DNA of 64,000 bases from Gracilaria domingensis. Its lineage: Eukaryota; Rhodophyta; Florideophyceae; Gracilariales; Gracilariaceae. The notes below the pieces were generated by a model. It did not search any database and had not been told where the DNA came from. It saw only the letters and a list, made by a program, of their open reading frames with translations. Made by a program: the position numbers and the translations under genes. The stretch is from assembly GCA_022539475.1 (NCBI GenBank), contig VCMS01000070.1:186001-250000 (forward strand). The letters are read 5' to 3'. Positions 22,857 through 32,800 of the stretch are shown piece after piece (position 1 is the stretch's first letter; each line of letters begins with the position of its first letter).

Positions 22857-23290
22857 AGCCGTTTTGGGGCGAGGCGAGTATACGAGAAGGGGGATGGTTG
22901 TCCACCTGACTTCTACAAAATGACGTTTGCGGAGACGGAGAGAGAGGATGCGAACGCGTGATGGGCGAGAAATGGGTAAATAGCGGGGGTGGTGTGGACT
23001 GGGAAGAAGTGATGGGATGATTGAGGTGGGATGAGTTGCGATTGGCATTGCAACATGGGAGAAAATGGAAAGGCAAACTAGCACGAGTGCAGTTTTGAGA
23101 GAGGGTCGCGAAAAAGAGTGAATGGGGTGGTGCGGCGAAGTAGAACCTCTACAAAAACTAGGGGACCTAAGAACTAAACTGCGCGAGATGGAATTTAATA
23201 TTCCAAAATTTCTTAATTTTTTGAGTGCCAGCCTCTGCTGCCCCCTCGCGCGACCCAAGTAGCCCCAAAACTAGCTTAGTTTCCAAAGCG
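22857..23290. other. Spacer at the right end of the nested block
   Basis: G-rich at first, then AT-rich near 23.18-23.22 kb. No gene is seen. The border with gypsy antisense sequence falls here, near 23.28 kb. Confidence 0.4.
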
Positions 23291-23596
23291 AACAGACTAT
23301 ATTCCACTTTGCAGAACACAGACGCAGTCAATGGGCGGAGCATAGTCCTCAGGGAAGACAAACCCCATCGGGTGACCAACTGGGACAGCCCTCTGGACCT
23401 GCGACATGGCTTCGGCCTGCTGTTCCGAAATGAACTGCCGTTCCCACGGATCGTAGTACACCCAAACTCCTGAGCGAGTAGCAACTCGTCCCGGGGATCG
23501 GTCATTCCATCTTGGAGTCCCATCGGGCTGCCAGCGCACCGGAAATCGGTCCCAATCTACGTGCTCTATCGCCCCAAAGAGAATTCCGACCTCGTC

Positions 23597-24973
23597 CTAT
23601 TTCGCTTCTGAGCCCAAGGGGATAGTCAAATCAAGCCGATTGATAATCCATCGGAGCAAAGGAAGCAAGTACCAGATTCTGTAATGGTCATAAACATCCC
23701 AAAGGAAATGAGCCGCTACGCGGGCACCCCATTCAGCCGCAATTAAGGCCCAATAACCCGACTGGGGATCGCCAATCAATCGAGAGCCGATGTAATAGAT
23801 CGACGGAGGCAGCTCGGCGAAGCACCTTCGGGGGACCTCAACACGACTCCACCAGGAGGAAAGCCCAACGAACCGGGAAGGTAACGCGTTGTGACGCAGG
23901 CGCTCCGTCTCCAAGTGTGGATAGGGAACCAAGTAGCCCGTTCGGGAACGCATACCTCTCTCGAACCGAACTCGGCGCTCGAAGTCGTACAGGTCTCTGT
24001 TGAGACGCCTCCGAAGGTACCGGAACTGAGCCCTAAGAAGGGGACGACTCCATATGAGCATATCGGGATCGATCCTCGGCGTGTCGGCACGAAACTCATC
24101 TTCCGGAAACTCGGCTAAAGCATCTCCATAAGAGCGTTCACCGTACGTACGGTAGTGAGAGACATCGAAGTCATATTCCGGCGGAACGGCGTGCTCTCCC
24201 CGAACTCGGTGTACGCGCTCGTACGCTAATCGTGCCATATCTCCTCGAGCGGTATCCATCGATTCGCCGCGCGCGCGGAAGATCAAGTGAGGTTCAACCG
24301 CTATGCGGGTCTGCCAATCGCGAGAGCGCACCATATCGCGTCGAATCCCACCTGGGAGCATTCCATTTGCATCGGCGTACGAGTGAATAAGCGCCTCATC
24401 GTTCACCGCTGTCGGGTGGAACCACGGAGCCCGTGAAAAGATAACACCATCCTTGCGGGGCGAACGATTGAGCAACGACTGGCGCGAGATCCAACCTCTG
24501 GCGTTCACCGTTAACGGCATCGCTTGCTCATTGTTCCAAGCTATCGCCTCGACGTCAGGAGCCTGTGGAGCCGCGTTCGGAGGATAGCCCTGCATGAGAA
24601 TCGGATACGGAACACTCGCGTGGGGAACCTGATAGTACTGCGCGCCCGGAGGGTGATAAGCTGGCTGCTGCATCGGATGCCCTTGAGGGAGCGGCGCGGA
24701 ACTGAAGCCGCCAAAGTATCCCGGGTAGGCTTGCATCGGAGGCCCTTGGAAGGGAGGAACTTGAGGTTGACTACCCTGCTGGAGATTGCCGCTCGCAGGA
24801 GCACCAGACGCCGCGCCTTGCGGAACTGCAGACGCCGACGCCCCTGGCAACGGATTGGTCGGAAAAGGGTTCATCCCTGAAGAAGGAAATTCGCTCGTAT
24901 TCGGATGACTTGAGTACTGTAAGATCTCTGTGAGATCTGTTATTGATGAAACCGAAAGCGCGGTACCCACCAT
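23597..24973 (-). CDS. Antisense open frame of the giant gypsy element, 458 codons, unknown function
   Basis: Opposite in direction to gag-pol, just inside the 3' LTR. ATG at 24973; a second ATG at 24874 fits better with the TATA-like TATAAATA at 24992-24985 (minus strand). The first 130 residues are Pro/Gln/Gly/Tyr-rich (QAYPGYFGGF, HPMQQPAYHPPG). The rest is Arg/Tyr/Asp-rich and looks globular (RDWQTRIAVEPHLIFRARGE, DALAEFPEDEFRADTP, FRYLRRRLNRDLYDFERR). A similar aromatic-rich antisense stretch (VYYDPWERQF) follows at about 23.3-23.5 kb. Antisense genes at this place are known in some large plant gypsy elements, but the protein itself is not recognised. It is not a mirror of sense coding, since no sense gypsy gene lies here. 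Confidence 0.6.
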   Translation of the reverse strand: MVGTALSVSSITDLTEILQYSSHPNTSEFPSSGMNPFPTNPLPGASASAVPQGAASGAPASGNLQQGSQPQVPPFQGPPMQAYPGYFGGFSSAPLPQGHPMQQPAYHPPGAQYYQVPHASVPYPILMQGYPPNAAPQAPDVEAIAWNNEQAMPLTVNARGWISRQSLLNRSPRKDGVIFSRAPWFHPTAVNDEALIHSYADANGMLPGGIRRDMVRSRDWQTRIAVEPHLIFRARGESMDTARGDMARLAYERVHRVRGEHAVPPEYDFDVSHYRTYGERSYGDALAEFPEDEFRADTPRIDPDMLIWSRPLLRAQFRYLRRRLNRDLYDFERRVRFERGMRSRTGYLVPYPHLETERLRHNALPSRFVGLSSWWSRVEVPRRCFAELPPSIYYIGSRLIGDPQSGYWALIAAEWGARVAAHFLWDVYDHYRIWYLLPLLRWIINRLDLTIPLGSEAK

Positions 24974-25040
24974 CGTGTTCTGGTTATTTATACAACGCCG
25001 ACTGCGCCTTCCTCTTCGCCCGCGACGGGAATGCTGGTCT

Positions 25041-25053
25041 AAGAAGGGGGAGA
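25041..25053 (+). promoter_or_regulatory. Polypurine tract of the giant gypsy element
   Basis: AAGAAGGGGGAGA directly abuts the 3' LTR at 25054, as required for plus-strand priming. Confidence 0.8.
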
Positions 25054-26055
25054 TGTGGAGCAAACACGATCCGGTAATCGGCGCAAGATGCATCTCATAA
25101 TGAGCAATAACCCCCTTGGGTGACGTGGCGCACACTATGAATGGCACCCCCATTTTTTGGTTAATTTTTGGAAGAAGTTTCAGGAACCTCTGCGGGTAGA
25201 TGTGGGAATTGGCTCTCGGACACGAGCGGTTGCTGGACTTCGTAGTCGACGTGTGTTGTAGATACTCAAGGTGTACCCGCCGGGGTTGTGCGTGGGAACC
25301 CTGACACTGGGTTATACACGTGTTCGAGCATCGAGAGGTACACACCACAACTGTAGTTAGTAATAGCTTAATTTTTGGTAGATTCCTATATAGGCTCGGG
25401 CCATCCCGCCCTGGAGCTCACCAAGTAAACCCACCTGAGTCGCGTCCTATCTCCCAGGACCGGGCTATAAATATTGTTGCCTACGTAGGTTCACTACTCC
25501 TCGCTGAGGGTAACCACGACTGGTCTCGACATATCTACCCCTCAGGGTCCTTAAGAAAGCCTACGCTTGCACCTACTGTTGGTTTCTTGCTATTGTTCCG
25601 ATATCGGCTAACGTCGAGCGTCTTGGCCAAGGAGTGGCAACGCTCTGGACACAGTCGCCTGGTTTAGGTACCGCTTCCGCCCCCGTACGGGTATACTTTG
25701 GCCCCACTTTGGTACATTCTGTTGGCACCACTGCGTGGTCGTCGCACCGCTGTCGGCCCTGTTTCCGCCGGTTGGCACGGGCCGTAGCTCCGCTCCGTGG
25801 TCGGTTTCTGTGTACACCGTCCACACGGTTGACTGTTCGTGATCCCATCTCTTGGGCTCTATCTCGTCACCCACTTGGGCTCCACTCCTTTCTCGGTTTC
25901 ACCTCTGTAGGTATAGCCAGTCACCGTCTCCGGTCTTACACCCGGCTTGCTTCTCGCTTGAGCACGGACAGAGAGCTGTGTGGCTGAGACTGCCCATATA
26001 GGGAGCAGGACTCGAACATCTTGTGGATCATCCCTATTTCTAGGTTTGCTCTACA
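25054..26055 (+). repeat. 3' LTR of the giant gypsy element
   Basis: 1002 bp, the same length as the 5' LTR and about 98% identical by eye. Followed by CCTTC (26056-26060), the target duplication. The TATA-like box (TATATAGG) and terminal inverted repeats are kept. Confidence 0.93.
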
Positions 26056-26060
26056 CCTTC

Positions 26061-26380
26061 TAGTGCTCTTTCAAGAAATTTAAGTTTTCAATTTTAGGGT
26101 TTCAATGCAAAGCCCTATTTTTTCTCTTGTTGTTTCTGTTTTGTTTTTTATTTTTATTTTTATTCTTTTCTTTTTCTTTCTTGTTTTTTTTTGTGTTTTG
26201 CTTTTTCTTTTTTTTTATTTTTTTTAGAGATAGAAGTCTTAACTACTACTAATTTATTTAGGTACTTTTTGCTAAATTGCGCCTATGGCGTCGCCTATTG
26301 TAATGAACGTCTTTGTCGTGCTTCTCGCGAAATGACACGTTGCACAACAAGCAGGATAGCTCTGCACGTGGCAAACGTGA
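26061..26380. other. T-rich spacer, possible continuation of the copia leader
   Basis: 26.11-26.23 kb is almost pure T with TTTTTATTTT runs. As the insertion site of the gypsy element, this is expected to carry on the copia sequence interrupted at 4552 (inference). No LTR border was identified. Confidence 0.4.
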
Positions 26381-27262
26381 TCAAGCTAGGCGGCATCTGT
26401 GTCGGCGTCCTTCCACGTGGATGTCCCACGATCGCTGTGTTGATACACCGACGTCGCAAAGCTTACACTGCCGAAATAAAAGACTTTTTGTTTTCTTTTT
26501 TGACTTTTGTATCGCCACGCGTTGAATGTGTATCGTGGCGCCGTTTTGAAGTCTAGACACGTGTCGAGGTGGGGTTATGTCACGGCGCTTGGTCACTGAG
26601 TCACGCTGCGTTACGCTGCGGTCACGATCTGTAACGCTCTGGTCACGGGGCGTCACGTTACGGTCACGGTGGTGACGATGCGACGTGTTGCGCGGTAACG
26701 TGGCGGTTGGGCGACGCTTGGGGACACGGCGCGGGCGCGGAGGCGGATCGTTGCGCAAGAATCCGTCTGTCGCAACGGACCAAGAGGACAGGGACGGAGA
26801 AGGCGGGCTGGGCGCATGGGGGGGAGGGGCCCGGAGAGGTGGGGAGGGGATGAGCGAGGGCGAGCAAGGCGGGCGCGGTGGCGGACGAGGGGAGCGCGCA
26901 GGGCGCAGGGGAGGGCGGCGCAGGAAGACTAGACTTGGGCGAGTGGGCGGCGTTGTCGGAGCGGGGAGAACAGAGCAATTCGCTCTAGGTGGAGACGGCG
27001 ACGGGGAAGCAGATTGGTCGTATCGCTGCGGCGTCGTAGAGCACGCAGGCCAGGCGGCAGGGGAAGCGATGCGGAACGCCAGAGAAGGGGTAGGGCTGGC
27101 CTCGATGGCCTCCAATTTCAGAACTGCTGCGGCGGGATGCGGCGGAGTAGGCGGCGGAGAGGAATAGTTGGAGGAACTGTAGCACGACACTGTATGAATA
27201 AACGTAGATTGTTAGTCTAGTGTTCACACAGCACGAAGAAGTAGCTTATGAATAAACTTACT
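26381..27262 (-). CDS. Proline-rich U1-type zinc-finger protein, 269 aa, start codon split by an intron
   Basis: Exon 2 runs from 27189 to the stop at 26381. It opens with TG, preceded by an acceptor CATACAG. A perfect donor GTAAGT starts at 27261 and the base before it is A (27262), so splicing out 72 bp makes ATG from A|TG. A TATA box (TATATAG, about 27320-27326) lies about 55 bp upstream of the donor. The protein has a Pro/Ser-rich N-terminal two-thirds, then imperfect RDxSVTxRD repeats (about residues 176-204), a conserved RHxxR-x4-A-x-IHI-x-RVA block (about 209-226), a basic stretch, and one C-x2-C-x12-H-x5-H finger (about 242-263) of the U1/matrin type used for RNA or DNA binding. It is paralogous to the gene at 62626-63391 in sequence order and exon layout. 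Function unknown. Confidence 0.65.
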
Positions 27263-27423
27263 TTTTAGTTGTGCCTTTAGGCCAGTTAAGAACTGTTCTA
27301 GTGCCTCGCACCCCTTTACTATATAGTAGTGAGGTAGTGCAAGGCCTGTAGAAACAACTGCTTACGAATTGATTCGCGAATGTCGTTCGCAAGAACGGGT
27401 TGAACGGAAAGGAATAAACTTGT

Positions 27424-27722
27424 GACCGGGCTGGGAGACTGCGAGCCCGGTCTTCTTTACTTTATATACTATCTTAGAATGTGCAAATTGGCGCGAAAGA
27501 AAGCGCAGCACATACACTCTGAACGTTTACGTTCAGAGTGCTACCCACGCACCAGCAAGGTGCGTGGAGTTTATTGCGGCGTGCGCTACATATTTGAAAC
27601 CATCAGCGCGGACTTTGTATTTGATTGCGTTGGTTGGCGAGATCTGCACGCATCCCAAACGGAGATTCTAGACCCAATCACTTACTTGACCGAGCACGAC
27701 AGCATGTCGTGGTTGGTCAAGT
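27424..27722. repeat. Cluster of four hairpins
   Basis: 27424-27452 (arms GACCGGGCT), 27515-27540 (perfect 12-bp arms CACTCTGAACGT, 2-bp loop), 27545-27567 (arms CCACGCACC), 27684-27722 (18-bp arms around GAGCACGACA with wobble pairs). The cluster lies upstream of the minus-strand zinc-finger gene and resembles the cluster at 14.40-14.55 kb in style but not in sequence. A 100-codon open frame (27422-27724) overlaps it but shows no recognisable protein. Confidence 0.7.
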
Positions 27723-27849
27723 AAGGCTGATTCTGATTTAGGCGCGAATATCTTACCGACGGTACTCGTCGATAGCAGATGGCAGCTTGACGCGCGCGGC
27801 ACTCGCAATCACAGACGGAAGCTAAAACTGTTTAACTCGGCTCTTCTTT

Positions 27850-28300
27850 TGTAACGCGTGGACTTTGGGACCCCTGTACACGGAATCGGGCAAAGCATGA
27901 GTCCTCCTGCTCATGCGTGCGAGGTTGCGCTCGTCGTCGCGCACAGTCGCGCTTCCCACACGGGCGCAGTCGATGGCGCGCACGTGCGCCGCGGCGGAGA
28001 GGGCGGCGGCGAGGGCGGCGCGGAGCGGGCGCCGCCAGCCTGGCGGGCTTCGCCGCGAGCCCGCCTCGCAGAGTCGCGTCGGAGAGACGTCGCCCTCCTC
28101 CCCCCCCGCGTGCGCAATTGTCGCCGCGCAGCGCGCGCAGCGCGCGCGAACGGCGGCGACGGGCGGACAGGGCGGCGCTGAACGCAAGCGCGCGCGCGCG
28201 GATCAGCGGTTACAAAACGGGGCGTGTGGCACGTGTGCGTTGCGCGGCGCTGAGATTGTTGCGCCGTACCACCACTGCGCAGCGCATGGGTCCGGCCGCA
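27850..28300. other. GC-rich, CpG-dense island without a clear gene
   Basis: Contains runs such as GCGCGCAGCGCGCGCG and long open frames in several phases on both strands, all Arg/Ala-rich, which is what high GC produces by chance. No protein is recognised. The following 28.3-28.95 kb shows nothing clear apart from a small palindrome (GGATTTATTAAATCC) near 28.55 kb. Confidence 0.4.
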
Positions 28301-28953
28301 GTGGAAGTTATGAGCACAATTTGTGCGAGCTCGATGTAATTCATAATGCACGTGGACCTGTACTTGTTAAAAACCTTGAATTCATATCTACAAATCCACG
28401 CCAATGCTCTCTTCGAGTCGACCCTGAATGGCCAAGCCACCATTGGTTGTCCTACTTTTCCAGCAGCTCTGAGAAGACCGGATCGGCGACTACGCTTGTG
28501 AGAGTGGACTAGTTCTTCTGAGGACCAGAACCGCTCGACTGTATCTACTGGATTTATTAAATCCGGTAAAGATTGGATTTAATAAGGGCGGAATTTCTCG
28601 ACATCAGGTGCTCATCCAAAGCGCGCTCGTAATCACGCGTCATATATACCAACTTGCAACTATTGCTTTAAAAACGCAGCTTCTCAAACGCACGCCAAGT
28701 CACTCGATATTGTTGAGAGCCCGTCTTCCCACCCAAGAGAAGCAGTTCTTCTCCGAAGGAGAGCAGTCTGACTGGCCTTTCTACACAGAGACAAGCACAC
28801 GCACAAATTGTACACGTGACACACAAGAATTCGAAAGAAAATAACTGGGCAGCCGGAAAAATTAAAAACAAATCTGATAGAACAGTTCCTCAAGTACCTT
28901 TTCGTTGGAGTCGCTCAAGAAGCGACCCCAAAATTGTGGACAATTATGTATAT

Positions 28954-29116
28954 CCCCATGCAGGCTGCGTGAGCAAATTTCAGCACCCAGGGCCTGCGTG
29001 ATTTTTCGAGAAATGCGAGAATCACGCAGCGCCTAAGTGATGCTCACTCCACAGCAGTGTAAACTTCACGCTACGAGCAGAGTGCGATCACTCACGCCCT
29101 TGAACACTCACGCAGA
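28954..29116 (+). repeat. Left terminal inverted repeat of the DNA transposon
   Basis: Matches the reverse complement of 38681-38850 over about 165 bp, with about ten or so mismatches and one gap of about 9 bp. It contains its own inner hairpin (CTGCGTGATT...AATCACGCAG) and several copies of CTCACGC/GCGTGAG, which may be transposase binding sites. Confidence 0.88.
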
Positions 29117-29651
29117 CTTGTCGACACATAACAACATACCAGGGGTACAGGTCGTTTTACGCCTTTAGCTCTCACAAGTAAAAATATCTTTGCTATTAAT
29201 TGGTACATCTCATGCGTTGTTCAGCTTTCTGCTTCAATTTATCCCTTTCTGCGTCCGTAATCTTTCCTCTTTCTAAAACCCTCAGCGTATCTCACTTAGT
29301 CCAACACGATGAACACAAAGGTTGACGACAAAGATTACATCACCGTCGAACTTTTGCACCACCTTTCTTCTTAAACACCTTTCCTCTTACTCTCAAGAAA
29401 AAGTTATACGAACAAAGTGAACAATATCCAGGCTTACCTTTTATCACTTTGTGCAATTGATCTTTTGATATTCTTCTTCGCGCATCTACGTCTCTGTTGT
29501 ACTTCTTAACCACATCTTTGACATACATCTGCTTCACAATGCCATTATCAGATGCTCTAGATGACGCAAGTAGTCCAGAATCCTGGCAATCAACAACCCG
29601 ACGATACTTGATCACAAACTCCTTTGCAAGCTGTTTTGCAAACGATGAAAA

Positions 29652-29857
29652 TGTAAGAGTAGGCTCTTACCGAATCACTTTACTCACGCTAGGCTGAGTA
29701 CTGAGGCCTAGCTTCTCTCTCTACGTCGAATCTTCTAAAGGTTCGACTTATATACAACTGTAACGTCCGTTAAGAATGTTTGAATTTAGATTCAAGCATT
29801 CCATGACAACTGTTTGTTTCAATACAAACGGGTGTGATTGTCAGTAATTCTACTACA
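29652..29857 (-). repeat. 3' LTR of the nested gypsy element
   Basis: 206 bp, TGTAAGAGTAGGCTC...TCTACTACA. A purine-rich tract on the minus strand (AAAGAGAGGGTGAA) directly abuts it internally. Confidence 0.92.
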
Positions 29858-32800
29858 TTCACCCTCTCTTTGAATTCGATGACCGCATCGAGTTTTCAAA
29901 CTGTTTGATCAACTCTGTACAATGTTTCAAGTCATTCTTGGTCATCCAAATCGCTTCCTCTTTAGCATCTCCGTCAAAAAGCACTAGATACTGTCTTTTG
30001 CGATTGAACCTTCGAGAGCCAAAACTACCTACGACTTCTTGCTCCACTGTACCTTCAGCGTCAATAACAATTGAAAGTGTAGTTGTGTCACCTTCTTTCC
30101 TATAGAATTTTCTCAATCGAGAAACATGGAAAACATTGTGTGCTTTCTTCATCGAAGGAGGAAGTTCAATCTTATAAGTCACGGGTCCCATGACTTCCTT
30201 CACGGCAAACGGTCCCATAAACTTCGGTTGCCTCTTCGTCGCGAGTCCTGCCTTACTTGCTGCACTTGTCCTATCTGCTTTCAGCAACACGAGATCGCCA
30301 ACACTAAACTCTTCATGTCTTCGTTTCTTGTTAGCGTAAAAAGTTTGACGTGCAATTGCGTTGGTTAAGTTGTCCTTAGCTGCCGCTTGGAAGGCCATAC
30401 GTCTCTCGAGGTAGTCAACCGCCACCGGATAATTTGTCTCACTCTTTCTCAACTTTCTAGTTAGTTCAGAATTCGGGACACGACCAATGTCTACTTCAAA
30501 TGGAGAAATACCAGTGCTCTTATGCGCTCTTGAGTTATATTGGTACTCCAATTCGCTAAGCATGCAATCCCAATTCGTTGGATTTTTCTGCACTGTGCTT
30601 CTTATCATTGACGAAAGAGTTCTTATCATATTTTCCGACTGTCCATCCGTCTGTGGATGACCTTTTGTCGCCATATTTAACTCAACATGGAGCATTCTCG
30701 TAATATCCTTGAAGTAGTGAGACTTGAACAGCTTGTCGCGGTCTAGAATAATTTTTTTCGGTACTCCATACTTCGAAAATACGTTGTCGAACAGTAACTG
30801 TACGACTTCCATGGATGTCAACGTCTTGGGCGTAGGATTAAAGAGAGCTCTCTTCGAGAGTTTCTCAACTACGACCAGTACTGAATCCTTCCTCGTCTCG
30901 GACATCGGGAATTCTGACACAAAATCCATTGACACTACATCCCAACAAGCATCGGGAACCTTGTGAGGCTGTAGTTTACCACTTGGAAGTGTACGGGTTT
31001 CCTTATTATGCTAGCATTCTTTGCAGATTCTTACGTACTCTTGAATGTCTGCAAACATTCGTTTCCAATAGATATGTTTTGCACACAGCAAGTATGTCTT
31101 TTCCCAGCCAAAATGTCCAGGCAAGTGAAATTTCTTCATGATTTTGCTCCGAATATTCTCTTCATTTGGAACAACTACGCGTTCTGACGTGCCTCTTGCG
31201 TTCCAATATATCAGTCCATCTCGAAAAGTATAGTTAGATATGTACATTGCAGTCTTCTTATTTGGCGGTTCGCTGCCATCTCGTAGTGTTGTGAGAATAT
31301 TCTTTGTCCAAGTATCGTTCTCATATGCTTTCTGAATTGCTCTACGCAGGTCATTGCCCTGTACTCGAAGTGCTTTCAAAGTAGGATGGCATTCGTACAG
31401 TCTACTCAAAGCATCAGCCGCTGTATTCTTAGAGCCTTTGATGTGTTCTACCTGGAACGTGTAGCACTGTAGTTCATCAAGCCATCTCATCTGTGTTCCT
31501 GAAAGCTTCGACTTCGTTTGCAAATATTTGATGGGCTCATGATCCGTGCGTATTATGAATGGTCTATCTCTCAGATATACGGACCATTCTCGTAACGCGA
31601 TCATGATTGCAAGCAATTCTTGGTCTCCGGTGTCTCACCTGGTCTCTGCTTCCGATAATCGATGGGACAGAAACGATACCGGTTGTCCGTTTTGTTCCAA
31701 GGTGGCGCCTACCGCGTACTTCGAGGCATCAGTAGTTACTAAGAACACTTCATCTGATGATGGGTGTCTTAATACTGGTGCTGATGTTAGCCTTTGTTTC
31801 AATTCTAGAAATGCAGAATTCTGTTCTTCATTCCATTGAAAGTTCTTAGTACGCAGCAAATCGGTTATTGGTCGTGCAATTCGTGCAAAACCCTTCTTGA
31901 ACCGTCTATAGAAGTTTGCAAGCCCCATGAACTTCTGCACATCTTTCACTGAAGACGGCGTGGGCCAATTCTCTACTGCTTCTACGAGTCTCTGCTGCGT
32001 GTGAACCCCTTTTGAATTGATTTTGAGGCCAAGGTAGTCCACCTCTGTTGCACCGAAGTTGCATTTGCTTGGTCTGATATAGAGCTTATGCTTCCTAAGA
32101 ATCTGAAAGGGCTTCCGTAAATGTCGTCTGTGCTCTTCTAGGTTCTGACTGTAGATGAGAATATCATCTAAGTATAAAACCATGCATTCTCCATGCAACT
32201 CGCGGAGGACGTGTGCTAATAAGCGAGAGAATGCTGCGGGAGCATTCGTAAATCCAAAGCACAAAACCTTCCATCCAAATGATCCATATCGGGTGCGTAT
32301 AGCTGCCTTATGACAGTCTTCTTCTCTAAGCCTCATCTGATGGTAGCCCCAGATCAAATCAATCTGTGAAAATATCTGGGCTCCTGCTACCTGATCAATT
32401 GTTTCGTTGATCAACGGAATAGGGCTGGCATCTGGAATGGTTATCTTATTCAGTGACCTTTAGTCACAAACCATTCGAAGGTCACCATTCTTCTTTTCAA
32501 TGAAGAAAACTGGTGCCCCATAGGGGGATGAAGATGGTCGAAGGAGCCCTTTTCCTAAATACTTCTGTAGCTGACGCTTCAATTCCTGTAGTTCGTGAGG
32601 TGAAAGTCTAATAACAGGTCGGATAGGAGGTTTTGAACCAGGTATGAGATTGATTTCGAATTCCATTCCGCGTGGCGGAGGTAACTCATCTGGCAATTCC
32701 TCTCTAAAAATATCTTTAAACTCTGTTAGCAAATCACGAAGTTCAGGTGCGCACTTTGTTTCTGAAAGTATTGCCTCTTGTTCTTTCGTTATTTTAACGG

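Larger units (their letters stand above)
13992..23275. mobile_element. Foreign block of about 9.3 kb nested inside the giant gypsy element (borders approximate)
   Basis: Everything between the antisense stretch ending near 14.03 kb and the antisense coding near 23.3 kb is unlike a gypsy interior. It holds hairpin DNA, a 146-bp direct repeat, a Plavaka-like transposase and four host-like genes. Because the outer LTRs share one target duplication, the block most likely arrived after the gypsy insertion. A weak terminal similarity exists: GCTAGTTTTTGG at 13992, and GCTAGTTTTGGG on the opposite strand ending at 23275. No convincing target duplication was found, and TTGCAGA at 13984 and 23309 may be chance. 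The block could be one cargo-carrying transposon, several insertions, or a rearrangement. Confidence 0.5.
4553..26055 (+). mobile_element. Giant Ty3/gypsy chromovirus, 21.5 kb, with matching target duplication and a large nested insert
   Basis: Two 1002-bp LTRs bound the element, each TGTGGAGCAAAC...TTTGCTCTACA, and CCTTC lies immediately outside both ends (4548-4552 and 26056-26060), so both LTRs come from one insertion. A primer-binding-site candidate starts at 5557 and a polypurine tract ends at 25053. Parts in order: leader, gag (5.77-7.9 kb), protease-RT-RNase H-integrase (7.9-11.7 kb), a Pro/Ser/Thr/Glu-rich stretch, and a chromodomain (13.05-13.25 kb). A foreign block follows (about 14.0-23.3 kb), then an antisense open frame (23.6-25.0 kb). 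By eye the LTRs differ at about 19-20 of 1002 sites (about 2%), so the insertion is fairly young. The coding part is broken, with about four or five breaks besides the insert. Without the insert the element would be about 12 kb, still large for the family. Confidence 0.9.

Noticed and set aside
22024-23258. Long minus-strand open frames rich in Pro/Ser/His opposite the coiled-coil gene
   Set aside because: They mirror a G-rich, Gly/Glu/Val-coding plus strand; lack of stops follows from composition, and no motif is present.
13984-23315. TTGCAGA as target duplication of the nested block
   Set aside because: The 7-bp match exists, but terminal repeats do not start next to it on the right side; kept only as a weak hint.
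27913-28512. 199-codon open frame on the plus strand
   Set aside because: Arg/Ala-rich in a CpG-dense region with similar open frames in other phases; composition artefact.
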